Below, piece after piece: positions 8,864 to 16,064 of a stretch of DNA of 64,000 nt; the first letter of the stretch is position 1, and every line of letters starts with the position of its first letter. This stretch comes from Burkholderia paludis (GTDB lineage Bacteria > Pseudomonadota > Gammaproteobacteria > Burkholderiales > Burkholderiaceae). The stretch covers positions 62,001 to 126,000 of the forward strand of contig NZ_JPGL01000007.1 of the NCBI RefSeq assembly GCF_000732615.1, in the 5' to 3' direction. The notes beneath the pieces were generated by a model. That model made no database searches, was not told the DNA's origin, and saw nothing but the letters and a program-made list of their open reading frames with translations. The position numbers and the translations under genes were made by a program.

Positions 8864-9775
8864 GTGAACCATTCAATCAGCATGACGAAGCAATCCGGCC
8901 ATGACCGCCTCCGCCGCGTGCCGCCGCTCGTCGGCACGAGCTTCAAGCCTCGCCACCTCGAGGACATCCTTCGCGACGGGCTTCAGGACGGTTTCTTCGA
9001 GGTGCATGCGGAAAACTACATGGGCGAGGGCGGGCCGCCGCACCGGGCGCTGCGCGCGTTGCGCGAAACCTACCCGGTTTCCGTGCACGGCGTGTGCCTG
9101 TCGATCGGCGGGCCGTCGCCGCTCGATCCGCATCACCTCGCGCGCTTCCGCGACGTGGTCGCGCGTTACGAGCCCGTGCTCGTTTCCGAGCATCTCGCGT
9201 GGTCGTCGCACGGGGGCGCCTTCTACAACGACTTGCTGCCGCTGCCGTACACGCGTTCGACGCTCGACCGGGTCTGCGCGCACGTCGACGAGGTTCAGGC
9301 GGCGATCGGGCGCCCGCTGCTGCTCGAGAATCCGTCGACCTACGTCGGATTCGCGTCGTCCACAATGAGCGAAACCGAATTCATCTCGGCGGTCGTCCGG
9401 CGTACCGGGTGCGGCCTGCTGCTCGACATCAACAATGCGTTCGTGTCGGCGACCAATCACGGGGGCTCCGCCGCCGACTATCTCGCGGCCCTGCCGCTCG
9501 AACGGGTCGGCGAGATCCATCTGGCCGGACACAGCGAACAACGCGACGACGAGGACGAACCGCTCCTCATCGACAGCCACGATCGCCCGGTCGCCGGCCC
9601 CGTGTGGGCGCTGTACGCAGGCGTGATCGCGCGTACCGGCCCGGTGCCGACGCTCGTCGAATGGGACAGCCAGCTTCCCGACTGGCCCGTGTTGCGCGAG
9701 CAGGCGCTCGAAGCCCGCCGGATCATGGCCGCTTCCGCCGCATCGTCCGTGGAGATGGCCGATCATGCGTGCTGA
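8864..9775 (+). CDS. bufB1: MNIO-family (DUF692) RiPP-modifying iron enzyme, BufB-like
   Basis: A 303-residue multinuclear non-heme iron oxidative enzyme with a TIM-barrel fold. Metal-ligand signatures are visible: VHAENYM near residue 46, SVHGVCLSIGG near 73, SEHLAW near 108, LLENPSTY near 148, LDINNAFVSA near 186 and EIHLAGH near 218. The enzyme would oxidise precursor cysteines using O2 and a BufC partner. The start is GTG 8864 with GGGAGGCG just upstream; it is 33 nt after the precursor gene. Its end overlaps the BufC gene by 11 nt, showing coupled translation. Confidence 0.9.
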   Translation: MNHSISMTKQSGHDRLRRVPPLVGTSFKPRHLEDILRDGLQDGFFEVHAENYMGEGGPPHRALRALRETYPVSVHGVCLSIGGPSPLDPHHLARFRDVVARYEPVLVSEHLAWSSHGGAFYNDLLPLPYTRSTLDRVCAHVDEVQAAIGRPLLLENPSTYVGFASSTMSETEFISAVVRRTGCGLLLDINNAFVSATNHGGSAADYLAALPLERVGEIHLAGHSEQRDDEDEPLLIDSHDRPVAGPVWALYAGVIARTGPVPTLVEWDSQLPDWPVLREQALEARRIMAASAASSVEMADHAC

Positions 9776-10544
9776 TGCCACCCCGACCGATTACGCGTGC
9801 GCGTTCGCGCCGGGCCTCACGAATCCGGCGATCGACGCGCCGGACGACGCGATCGCCTACGGGGGCAAGCGCGTCGCCCGCCGCTACGACGTCTACCGCA
9901 ACAACGTGACGGTCAGCCTGATCGACGCGCTCGCCGCGGTGTATCCGTCGGTGCAGCGTATCGTCGGCGTGGAGTTCTTTCGCGCGATGGCGCGCTTCCA
10001 CGTGCGCGAAACGCCGCCCGTGTCGCCGCTGCTGTTCGAATACGGGCGCGATTTCCCGGACTTCATCGCCAATTACGAATATGCGCGCTCGATGCCGTGG
10101 CTCGCGGATACCGCCCGTATCGAGCGCGCGTGGCTCGACGCGTATCACGCGGCCGATCTGCCGATACTCACCGCCGATGCGTTCGCCGCGATCGCGCCTG
10201 ATGAGCTGGCTGCGGTGCGTCTCGTTCCCCATCCGGCCACCCGCATCGTGCGCTCGCCGTATCCGGCCGTCGCGATCTTCGCGATGAACCGGGCCGACGG
10301 CCCCGTCACGCCGCTGTGTTCCGGCGAAGCCGAGGACGCGCTCGTCACGCGCCCGGCGCATGACGTGATCGTGTCCCGGCTCCCGCCCGGCGGCGCGGCA
10401 TTCCTGATCAGCCTGATCGACGGCGCCTCGCTCGGCGACGCGGTCGCGATCGCCCTCGAAGACAATCCCGCCTTCGATCTCGCGGCCGGCTTGCACGGCA
10501 TGATCGAAGCCGGCGTGTTTACCACCGTCCATTCCGGAGCCTGA
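9765..10544 (+). CDS. bufC1: BufC/HvfC-type MNIO partner protein (DUF2063 N-terminal domain)
   Basis: A 259-residue cytosolic protein. The first half matches the DUF2063 (HvfC/BufC N-terminal) pattern, including the Y-R-N-N-V motif near residue 44 and A-x-Y-P-S-V-Q-R-I near 60. The second half is a winged-helix-like scaffold of the family. These proteins recognise the precursor leader and deliver it to the MNIO enzyme. The ATG lies within the 3' end of the BufB gene, and the next gene follows after 5 nt, so the four genes form one transcript. Assignment as BufC rather than HvfC rests on the DUF2282 precursor next door. Confidence 0.88.
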   Translation: MRADATPTDYACAFAPGLTNPAIDAPDDAIAYGGKRVARRYDVYRNNVTVSLIDALAAVYPSVQRIVGVEFFRAMARFHVRETPPVSPLLFEYGRDFPDFIANYEYARSMPWLADTARIERAWLDAYHAADLPILTADAFAAIAPDELAAVRLVPHPATRIVRSPYPAVAIFAMNRADGPVTPLCSGEAEDALVTRPAHDVIVSRLPPGGAAFLISLIDGASLGDAVAIALEDNPAFDLAAGLHGMIEAGVFTTVHSGA

Positions 10545-10549
10545 CCGCC

Positions 10550-11053
10550 ATGTCCGATCTACATACCGCCGAACGCTCGCCGCTGCAGGCGCTCGCAATG
10601 CTCGTCAGCCGCGCGCGGCACGGCATCCAGTGGCTTGCCCGCCCGTGGCTCGCGCAACTCGCGCTGCGGCTTGCGCTCGCGGTGCCGTTCTGGAAATCCG
10701 GCATCCTCAAGTGGGACGGTTTCCTGCGGCTCAACGACACCGCGATCGATTTGTTCACGAGCGAATTCCAGCTGCATCTGCCGGGCGGCCCGTACCCGTT
10801 CCCCGCACCGGCCGTGTTCGCCTTCCTGTCCGGCTGCGGGGAAGTGCTGTTCCCGGTGCTGCTGGTGCTCGGCCTCGGGACGCGATTCGCGGCGGCCGGC
10901 CTGTTCGTGATGACCTGCGTCGTCGAACTGACGGTGCCGGACGGCTGGCCGATCCACCTGACGTGGGCCGCGATGGCGCTCGGCATCGCGGCGTGGGGCC
11001 CGGGCCGCCTCTCGATCGACCATCTGCTCGGCGATCGCGCACCGCGCGATTGA
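10550..11053 (+). CDS. DoxX-family membrane protein of the bufferin operon (BufD-like)
   Basis: A 167-residue inner-membrane protein with four hydrophobic helices, typical of the DoxX family. The conserved stretch RLALAVPFWKSGILKW lies near residue 43, and a loop with FTSEF is followed by helices ending in HLTWAAMALGI. Bufferin and related metallophore operons usually end with a DoxX-like protein; roles in redox handling or quinone-linked oxidation at the membrane are proposed for the family, not shown here. It begins 5 nt after the BufC stop. The membrane topology is predicted by eye only. Confidence 0.85.
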   Translation: MSDLHTAERSPLQALAMLVSRARHGIQWLARPWLAQLALRLALAVPFWKSGILKWDGFLRLNDTAIDLFTSEFQLHLPGGPYPFPAPAVFAFLSGCGEVLFPVLLVLGLGTRFAAAGLFVMTCVVELTVPDGWPIHLTWAAMALGIAAWGPGRLSIDHLLGDRAPRD

Positions 11054-11143
11054 GCCGGCGGGGCTTCGCGACCCGGCGGGGCGCGGCGGATTCACGCGCC
11101 GCCGCGCCGGCCCGGAACGCAGCCCGATCTTCGCCTCTTCACG

Positions 11144-11785
11144 ATGAAAACCCGAGACCTGGTCACGCGGCTGGCAGCGGATCTGAAGCCGGTCGAACCC
11201 GGCGCGGTTTCGCAGCGGCTTTACCGCGCGCTGGTTGTCGGCTTCTCCGGCAGCACCGCGCTGCTCGTTGCGCTGTACGGCATCCGCAGCGACATGCCGC
11301 AACTGATCCTGACGACGATGTTCTGGGCACGGCTCGCGTTCCCGCTCGCCGTCGTGTTCTCGGCGACGCGGCTCGCCGAACGCCTCGGCCGCCCCGGCGC
11401 GCAACTGAGCCCCGCCGGGCTCGCGACCGCGCTGCCGGTGGCCGCGATGCTGCTCGCCACGGGCGGCGTGCTGATCGCGACGCCGTCCGGCTACCGGCTG
11501 CAACTGGTACTCGGCACGACATGGCGGACCACCGTCGCGGACGTCGTGCTGCTGTCATTGCCGCCGCTCGCCGCCGCGCTGCATGCGATGAAGCGGCTCG
11601 CGCCGACGCGTCTCGTGCTCGCTGGCGCGGGCGCCGGCCTCCTGGCGGGCGCACAGGCGCTGATCGTCTATTCGCTCTATTGCGCCGAGATGTCGATACC
11701 GTTCTGGGGTGTCTGGTACGTGCTGTCGCTCATGTTGACGGTGGCCCTCGGCGCGACGCTCGCGCCGGTCTCGCTGCGCTGGTGA
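11144..11785 (+). CDS. NrsF-like (DUF1109) anti-sigma factor paralogue in the bufferin operon
   Basis: A 213-residue protein with about six membrane helices, the DUF1109/NrsF pattern. It aligns without gaps to the second NrsF encoded convergently at 11802-12443, including the start MKT-D, the LAPTRL motif and a shared C-terminal FWxVWY...LRW ending. Cys180 in YCAEM is kept, but the position of the first conserved cysteine (130 in the paralogue) is Thr within WRTTV. NrsF proteins hold SigF-type sigma factors at the membrane until metal or oxidative stress. It follows the DoxX gene by 90 nt in the same direction. Loss of one cysteine suggests changed sensing. Confidence 0.85.
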   Translation: MKTRDLVTRLAADLKPVEPGAVSQRLYRALVVGFSGSTALLVALYGIRSDMPQLILTTMFWARLAFPLAVVFSATRLAERLGRPGAQLSPAGLATALPVAAMLLATGGVLIATPSGYRLQLVLGTTWRTTVADVVLLSLPPLAAALHAMKRLAPTRLVLAGAGAGLLAGAQALIVYSLYCAEMSIPFWGVWYVLSLMLTVALGATLAPVSLRW

Positions 11786-11801
11786 CGCACCGGGCGCGCG
11801 C

Positions 11802-12443
11802 CTACCAGCGCAGCCAGACCGGCGCGACGAGTGCGCCGAACGCAGCCGGCAACACCATCCCGAGCAGATACCAGACGCTCCAGAATGCCGGGCTCATTTC
11901 CGGGCAGTGGAAGGAGTAGGCGATCGTCGCGATCGCGCTCGTGGCGAGTCCCGCCGCCGCGCCGGCGGAACGCAGCCGCGTCGGCGCCAGCCCGCGGATC
12001 GCGACGAACATCGCGACGAAACCGGGCACCGACAGCAAAACGATGTTGAACGGGCATACGCGCCACGTCTGACCGAGCACGACCGCGAGCCGGTCGCCGG
12101 GGTCCGCCGTCGCGACCACATAAAGGCCCGCGATCCAGACCGCCGCGATGCCGGCGCCGACGATCGGCCAGCCGGCGCCGACGGCCGCGCCGGGGCGGGC
12201 GAGCCGTACGGCCGCCACGATCGCGCCCGCGGCCACGCACAGCGGGAATGCGAGCTTCGCCCAGAAGAGCGGGGTGCGCATCACGGCCGACAGGTCGGGG
12301 CGCACGCCGAACGCGATCGTCATCAACAGCACGGCGCCCGCCGCGGCGATCGCGAGCGCGCCGGCCAGACGCCTGGCCGGTGCGCCGCGCTCGACGGGGG
12401 TGACGCCCGCCGCCAGCATGTCGATGAAATCGTCCGTTTTCAT
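11802..12443 (-). CDS. nrsF: NrsF-like (DUF1109) anti-sigma factor paired with the ECF sigma factor
   Basis: A 213-residue, six-helix membrane protein of the DUF1109/NrsF family. Both conserved cysteines are present: C130 in WRVCPFN and C180 in HCPEM. In Caulobacter NrsF a conserved cysteine pair is reported to be needed for response to chromate and cadmium. Its ATG (12443-12441) overlaps the TGA of the sigma gene by the ATGA arrangement, so the two products are made together, as expected for sigma/anti-sigma pairs. It converges with its own paralogue, leaving only 16 nt between the stop codons. Confidence 0.9.
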   Translation of the reverse strand: MKTDDFIDMLAAGVTPVERGAPARRLAGALAIAAAGAVLLMTIAFGVRPDLSAVMRTPLFWAKLAFPLCVAAGAIVAAVRLARPGAAVGAGWPIVGAGIAAVWIAGLYVVATADPGDRLAVVLGQTWRVCPFNIVLLSVPGFVAMFVAIRGLAPTRLRSAGAAAGLATSAIATIAYSFHCPEMSPAFWSVWYLLGMVLPAAFGALVAPVWLRW

Positions 12444-12985
12444 ATCACTCCTCGCACGCGCGCCGCGAGTGCCTTCAGTCCCCTGTGGATGCTGACCTTG
12501 ACGACGGATTCGGACGCGCCGATCAGTTGCGCCGCCTCGGCAACCGACAATCCCTGCAGTTTCACATGCAGGATCGACAGCCGCTGCTTGTCCGGCAAAT
12601 GATCGAGCAACTGGCCGATGTCGCGATGCGCGTCGGACGCCTCGTCGTCGGGTTCGGAAAAGATTTCCGTGTGATCGTCGAGCGGATCGTGCAGCGCTTC
12701 GCGGCGGGCGCGCGTCCGGAAGAAATCCATCAGCTTGTAGCGCGCGATCGCATGCACCCATGCGGTCAGCGGTTCGTCCGCGCGATACGTATGACGTGCA
12801 TTATGAACGGCGAGCAGGATCTCCTGCACGAGATCCTCGATGTCCGCGTCGAATTGCGGGATCCGCTTGCGGAGAAAGCCGCGCAAGTGACGGGTCAGCT
12901 CCGACAGGAACGACCGGTAATCCGGCGCATTGCCGGCGAGGCCGCTGACGAACAGCGCTCTCAGGCGGGATTCCACGGAATGCAA
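12440..12985 (-). CDS. sigF: ECF sigma factor, SigF-like
   Basis: A 181-residue sigma-70 family protein. Region 2 spans about residues 20-90 with DIEDLVQEILLAVH and the RADEPLTAWVHAIARYKLMDF segment; region 4 spans about 125-178 with LPDKQRLSILHVKLQGLSVAEAA. I place the start at TTG 12985 because a perfect GGAGG lies 7 nt upstream (complement of 12993-12997); the longer frame to 13099 adds an Arg-rich stretch without family character. It is coupled to the NrsF gene. It probably reads the GTAACC-N16-CGAA promoter of the bufferin operon 4 kb away. The target set beyond that is unknown. Confidence 0.88.
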   Translation of the reverse strand: MHSVESRLRALFVSGLAGNAPDYRSFLSELTRHLRGFLRKRIPQFDADIEDLVQEILLAVHNARHTYRADEPLTAWVHAIARYKLMDFFRTRARREALHDPLDDHTEIFSEPDDEASDAHRDIGQLLDHLPDKQRLSILHVKLQGLSVAEAAQLIGASESVVKVSIHRGLKALAARVRGVI

Positions 12986-13325
12986 GATCGGGCCTCCGGC
13001 GCTATCGCGCCGAATCGGCTTGCCGCGGCCGCGCGACGTCTGGCGCGCCGGGGCCTCTGCGGCGTGCCGCTTGCGCCTGCGCGTGCGTCCGGAGCGCAAG
13101 CCCGCGATCGACCTGGTTCGATCCGTCTGCGCCGGCTACTCGCCCGTTCCCGATGTCCATGCCGCGGTTCCTTGTTCGATTCGACGTTCCGCCCGGGCCG
13201 ATGCATCGGCCGGATACCGTAAGCGCCTGCGGCGACGAAACCGCGCGGCGCGATTCATTCGATCTCCCATGCCGGGAAATGGCCGATCGCAATCCAGGGT
13301 GCCCGGTGCTCCGCCGGTATGCCAT
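12986..13325. other. Intergenic region upstream of the sigma factor gene
   Basis: About 340 bases between divergent genes. I searched it for a GTAACC-N16-CGAA element facing the sigma factor gene and did not find one, so autoregulation is not evident. No coding frame is supported. Confidence 0.4.
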
Positions 13326-13339
13326 CTTGGTGCACCAAG
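13326..13339. promoter_or_regulatory. 14-bp perfect palindrome upstream of TetR gene
   Basis: CTTGGTGCACCAAG is a perfect palindrome seven bases before the TAGATCG palindrome and 90 bp before the regulator start. It may be an operator for this or another repressor. Confidence 0.4.
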
Positions 13340-13345
13340 CAATTT

Positions 13346-13361
13346 TAGATCGACCGATCTA
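13346..13361. promoter_or_regulatory. Probable TetR-family operator
   Basis: TAGATCG-AC-CGATCTA: 7-bp inverted arms around a 2-bp centre, 68 bp upstream of the TetR gene. The TAGA...TCTA form is typical of TetR/AcrR operators, so autoregulation is likely. Confidence 0.65.
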
Positions 13362-13429
13362 GAATATCGCGGTACCCGGCCCATTGCAATGCGGGGCGTT
13401 ACGAGCGCCCGGCAAGGAGGAACACGATC

Positions 13430-14023
13430 ATGGCCCGCCCACGGGAATTCGACGAATCGGCTGCGCTCGACGCCGCGGTCTACCGCTTCTGGGTCCACGG
13501 CTACGAGGCGACGTCGGTGCGCGAACTCGCGCAGGACATGGGCATCACGGGCGCGAGCCTCTACAACGCGTTCGGCGACAAACGCTCGCTGTTTCGGCGC
13601 GCGCTTTCGCACTATGTCGAACGCAGCTTTGGCGACCGCCAATCGCGGCTCGAGGCGACACTGCCGCCACGCGAGATCATCAAGGGCTTCTTTCGCGAGA
13701 TCATCGACCGTTCAGTCGACGATGAGGATCGAAAAGGGTGCCTGCTGGTCAATTCGGCGCTCGAGGTCGCGCCGCACGACCCGGAATTCCGCACGATGAT
13801 CGCCGGCGTGCTGGACAGGGTGCAGGCGTTCTTCCGGAACCAGATCGCCGCCGGCCAGTTGTCGGGGGACATCCCGGCCGACCGCTCGGCCGACGATCTG
13901 GCGAACCTGCTGCTCGGGGTGCACCTGGGCATCCGCGTACTTGCGCGCACGCGGCCGGAGCGCGCATTGCTCGAAGGGCTGGCGCGGCCGGCGCTCGCGC
14001 TGCTCGACGGCGGTGCGGACTGA
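13430..14023 (+). CDS. TetR/AcrR-family transcriptional regulator
   Basis: A 197-residue repressor. The helix-turn-helix lies at about residues 8-55, with ALDAAVYRFWVHGYEATSVREL followed by MGITGASLYNAFGDKRSLF. The ligand-binding domain includes a central KGCLLVNSALEVAP segment that resembles the TetR_C_33-type cysteine-containing pocket (Cys near 104), a possible redox or electrophile sensor. GGAGG precedes the start. The gene is isolated: the only partner in sight is its own promoter with two palindromes. The downstream gene is convergent. Targets therefore may lie elsewhere or only include itself. Confidence 0.9.
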   Translation: MARPREFDESAALDAAVYRFWVHGYEATSVRELAQDMGITGASLYNAFGDKRSLFRRALSHYVERSFGDRQSRLEATLPPREIIKGFFREIIDRSVDDEDRKGCLLVNSALEVAPHDPEFRTMIAGVLDRVQAFFRNQIAAGQLSGDIPADRSADDLANLLLGVHLGIRVLARTRPERALLEGLARPALALLDGGAD

Positions 14024-14043
14024 CAGGCGGTAGTGGCAAGGAG

Positions 14044-14066
14044 AGGCCCGGCGGTGGCGCCGGCCT
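14044..14066. terminator. Hairpin between convergent genes
   Basis: AGGCCCGGCG and CGCCGGCCT pair around a GTGG loop with a single bulge. It lies between the TetR stop and the end of the convergent exonuclease gene. There is no T-run, so termination is only suggested. Confidence 0.35.
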
Positions 14067-14067
14067 G

Positions 14068-14550
14068 CTAGGCATCCGGGCCGGAGACATCCACGAGCGC
14101 CGCGCAGCAATTTGCCCGGGCGTCATGGAGTGCGTGATGCCGTCCGCCGTGTTGGCGGTAATACGCTTCCATCTTGTGGGGATCCAGCGCTGCGCCACCG
14201 AGATGGCTCGCCTGCCAACCCACCGGTACGTCTTCCAGCAGATCAACCAGCAGTTCCCAGTCTCCGCCGTAATCAAAGCACAGCATCCGTGGCCCGGATT
14301 CGCCCGAGAACTGATCGAGCCACGCGAGCAACGCATCGCGCAATTCCTCGCGCGTGAACACTCGGTCGGGGAATTGTCCCAGTTGCGGCAGGATGGCCGC
14401 ACGCACAAATTCGCTGCAGCTCCGGAGATCGAAATCGGAGCGCTCCCCGTAAAACTCTCGCCCGTCGGCAGACACGATTGCGATGCTGATCAGATCGCAA
14501 TCCAGAAAATCCGTGAACTCCGTGTCCACGTACAAGCGCAAGGGCGTCAC
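14068..14550 (-). CDS. DEDDh-type 3'-5' exoribonuclease-like protein
   Basis: About 160 residues. Exonuclease motif I is visible as LYVDTEFTDF (Asp and Glu metal ligands), a second acidic motif as CFDYGGDWELL and motif III as HHALHDA, the H-x-x-x-D arrangement of DEDDh nucleases. The small single-domain size fits the Rv2179c-like 3'-5' exoribonucleases. The start is uncertain: GTG 14550 is chosen because it sits just before the first strand, but its ribosome site is poor; TTG 14541 and a longer frame to 14616 are alternatives. The substrate RNA is unknown. It converges with the TetR gene. Confidence 0.7.
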   Translation of the reverse strand: MTPLRLYVDTEFTDFLDCDLISIAIVSADGREFYGERSDFDLRSCSEFVRAAILPQLGQFPDRVFTREELRDALLAWLDQFSGESGPRMLCFDYGGDWELLVDLLEDVPVGWQASHLGGAALDPHKMEAYYRQHGGRHHALHDARANCCAALVDVSGPDA

Positions 14551-14631
14551 ATGCTCTCCGAGGGTGAGTAGGCATCGTACCTGGAGTACGGAATTCGGTG
14601 CCTGCGGCGCCCGCACGGGCAGGGCATCCCG

Positions 14632-14838
14632 TCACTCTCCGAGTCCGGTTATACATTTCCACAAAGCGCAGCGCCGGTTGCCGAACAGGCGATGCCATGT
14701 TCCAGATGCAAGCGACGCGTCTTCGAGTATCTCAGCGAAGCTGCCGGACCCTTCTGGGCAAGGGTTGGGGCGCTGAATCCAGTCTGACGGCAGATGCGAG
14801 GGCTGCAAAGCGGCACAAACAAACAGCTCGCATTCCAT
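14632..14838 (-). CDS. Possible small protein, 68 residues
   Basis: An open frame from ATG 14838 encoding a 68-residue product, with Trp, Cys and Pro spread in a protein-like way (for example SHLPSDWIQRP and LFGNRRCALWK). There is no Shine-Dalgarno and the third-position GC is lower than in neighbouring genes. It lies upstream of, and in the same direction as, the exonuclease gene. I cannot assign a family, and it may be a chance frame or acquired DNA. Confidence 0.3.
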   Translation of the reverse strand: MECELFVCAALQPSHLPSDWIQRPNPCPEGSGSFAEILEDASLASGTWHRLFGNRRCALWKCITGLGE

Positions 14839-14863
14839 ACACGGCACCGAACCACACAATCTC

Positions 14864-14883
14864 GACATTATAGAAATAATGTC
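14864..14883. promoter_or_regulatory. Inverted repeat upstream of kfrA (probable autoregulatory operator)
   Basis: GACATTAT-AGAA-ATAATGTC: perfect 8-bp arms around 4 bases in an AT-rich promoter region about 77 bp before the KfrA start. KfrA proteins bind operators of this kind at their own promoter. Confidence 0.55.
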
Positions 14884-14959
14884 AAAATTCAGAGGACGAA
14901 TGATTGGATATCTACCGGTTTACGTTATATTATTTATCAAATCATCCGTGAACCCCACC

Positions 14960-15979
14960 ATGTCCGATCTCGCCGCCGACGAATTCCGCCTGACCGCCGA
15001 AATCGAGCGCCTCAAGGCCGACTTCCCCAAAACCCGCGAGCTGTACCGCGAAGCCTGCGCGCTGCTGTTCTTCCGCTTCGGCATCACGCCCACCGCGAAC
15101 CGTCTGTATCAGCTCGTCCGCAAGGGCAGCATGAGCACGCCGACGGCCGTCCTCGGCGAGTTCTGGGCCGAGCTGCGGGAAAAGAGTCGCGTGCGTATCG
15201 AGCACCCCGATCTGCCGGTCGATCTGCAGGCGGCGGCCGGCGAACTGGTCGCGGCGCTATGGAATCGCTCGAGCGCCGACGCTGCCGCCGCGCTCGACGC
15301 GCTGCGTACGGACGTCGAAGCCGAGCGGACGGCAGCGCACGCGGAAGTAGCGACGCTGCGGGCCGAACTCGCGCGCACCGAAACGGCACTGGAGCAACGC
15401 ACGGCCGCGTTGCTGGCCGCACAGGTGCGTATCCAGGAACTGGAGCAGGCGAGGGCGGCGGACGATGCGTCGCGGCAAGCGCTGCAGGCGGATCTGGCGC
15501 GCCTGAAGGCCGACAACGCGGAAGGCGATCGCGCCCTTGCGCAGGCGCGCGCCGACTTCACCACTCAGCTCGACCTCCTGCGCGACGACGCCGGTCGCGC
15601 CGAGGAGCGCTTGCGCGCATCGGAGAAGCGGGCGCTTCAGGAGATCGATCGCGAGCGGCTTGCGGCCGCCCGGCTGCAAAAGGAACTCGACGCCATGGCG
15701 TCGCGCGCCGAGCAGCGCGACGCCCGGAACCGGAACGACACGGCCGCGTTGCAGGCGCAGCTCGGCGACGCGCTGCATCGATGCGGCGTGCTCCAGGGGC
15801 AGCTCGACGGCGCGCTGGCCACCGACGCGGCGCGCGGCAAGGAACTCGAGGATCTGCGACGGGAGATGGCCGTGCTCGCGAGACGGGCGCCGGCACGCGG
15901 CGTCAAGACGGCTCCGGCCGCGCAACGGAGCGAGCGACGGGCGCGCACGAGGCAGCGCGCCGGCGACGCATCGCGCTGA
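14960..15979 (+). CDS. kfrA: KfrA-like DNA-binding coiled-coil protein
   Basis: About 339 residues. The N-terminal part (about 1-110) matches the plasmid replication-region KfrA_N domain, with FPKTRELYREACALLFFRFGITPTA giving a helix-turn-helix. Residues about 110-310 are Ala/Glu/Arg/Leu heptads predicting a long alpha-helical coiled coil, and the C-terminus is a basic tail. KfrA of plasmids is a transcriptional autorepressor that also helps stable inheritance by forming a nucleoid-like filament. ATG 14960 is chosen; an ATG at 14879 falls inside the upstream inverted repeat and encodes an unlikely leader. A GTG at 14948 is possible. Presence on this DNA hints at a plasmid-derived replicon. 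Confidence 0.85.
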   Translation: MSDLAADEFRLTAEIERLKADFPKTRELYREACALLFFRFGITPTANRLYQLVRKGSMSTPTAVLGEFWAELREKSRVRIEHPDLPVDLQAAAGELVAALWNRSSADAAAALDALRTDVEAERTAAHAEVATLRAELARTETALEQRTAALLAAQVRIQELEQARAADDASRQALQADLARLKADNAEGDRALAQARADFTTQLDLLRDDAGRAEERLRASEKRALQEIDRERLAAARLQKELDAMASRAEQRDARNRNDTAALQAQLGDALHRCGVLQGQLDGALATDAARGKELEDLRREMAVLARRAPARGVKTAPAAQRSERRARTRQRAGDASR

Positions 15980-16064
15980 CGCCGAAGCCGGCCGGCAACC
16001 GAGCAGGCGAAGCCGGCGGGATGCCACCCGCCCGACCGACCGCCTGTCCGGCTGCCGCCTCGAC

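Noticed and set aside
12986..13099. Longer version of the sigma factor
   Set aside because: It is Arg-rich without sigma region character, while GGAGG stands 7 nt before TTG 12985.
14879..14959. Upstream ATG of the KfrA-like gene
   Set aside because: The codon lies inside the inverted repeat and the encoded leader (hydrophobic, unlike KfrA) is not family-like; the KfrA N-terminus fits ATG 14960.
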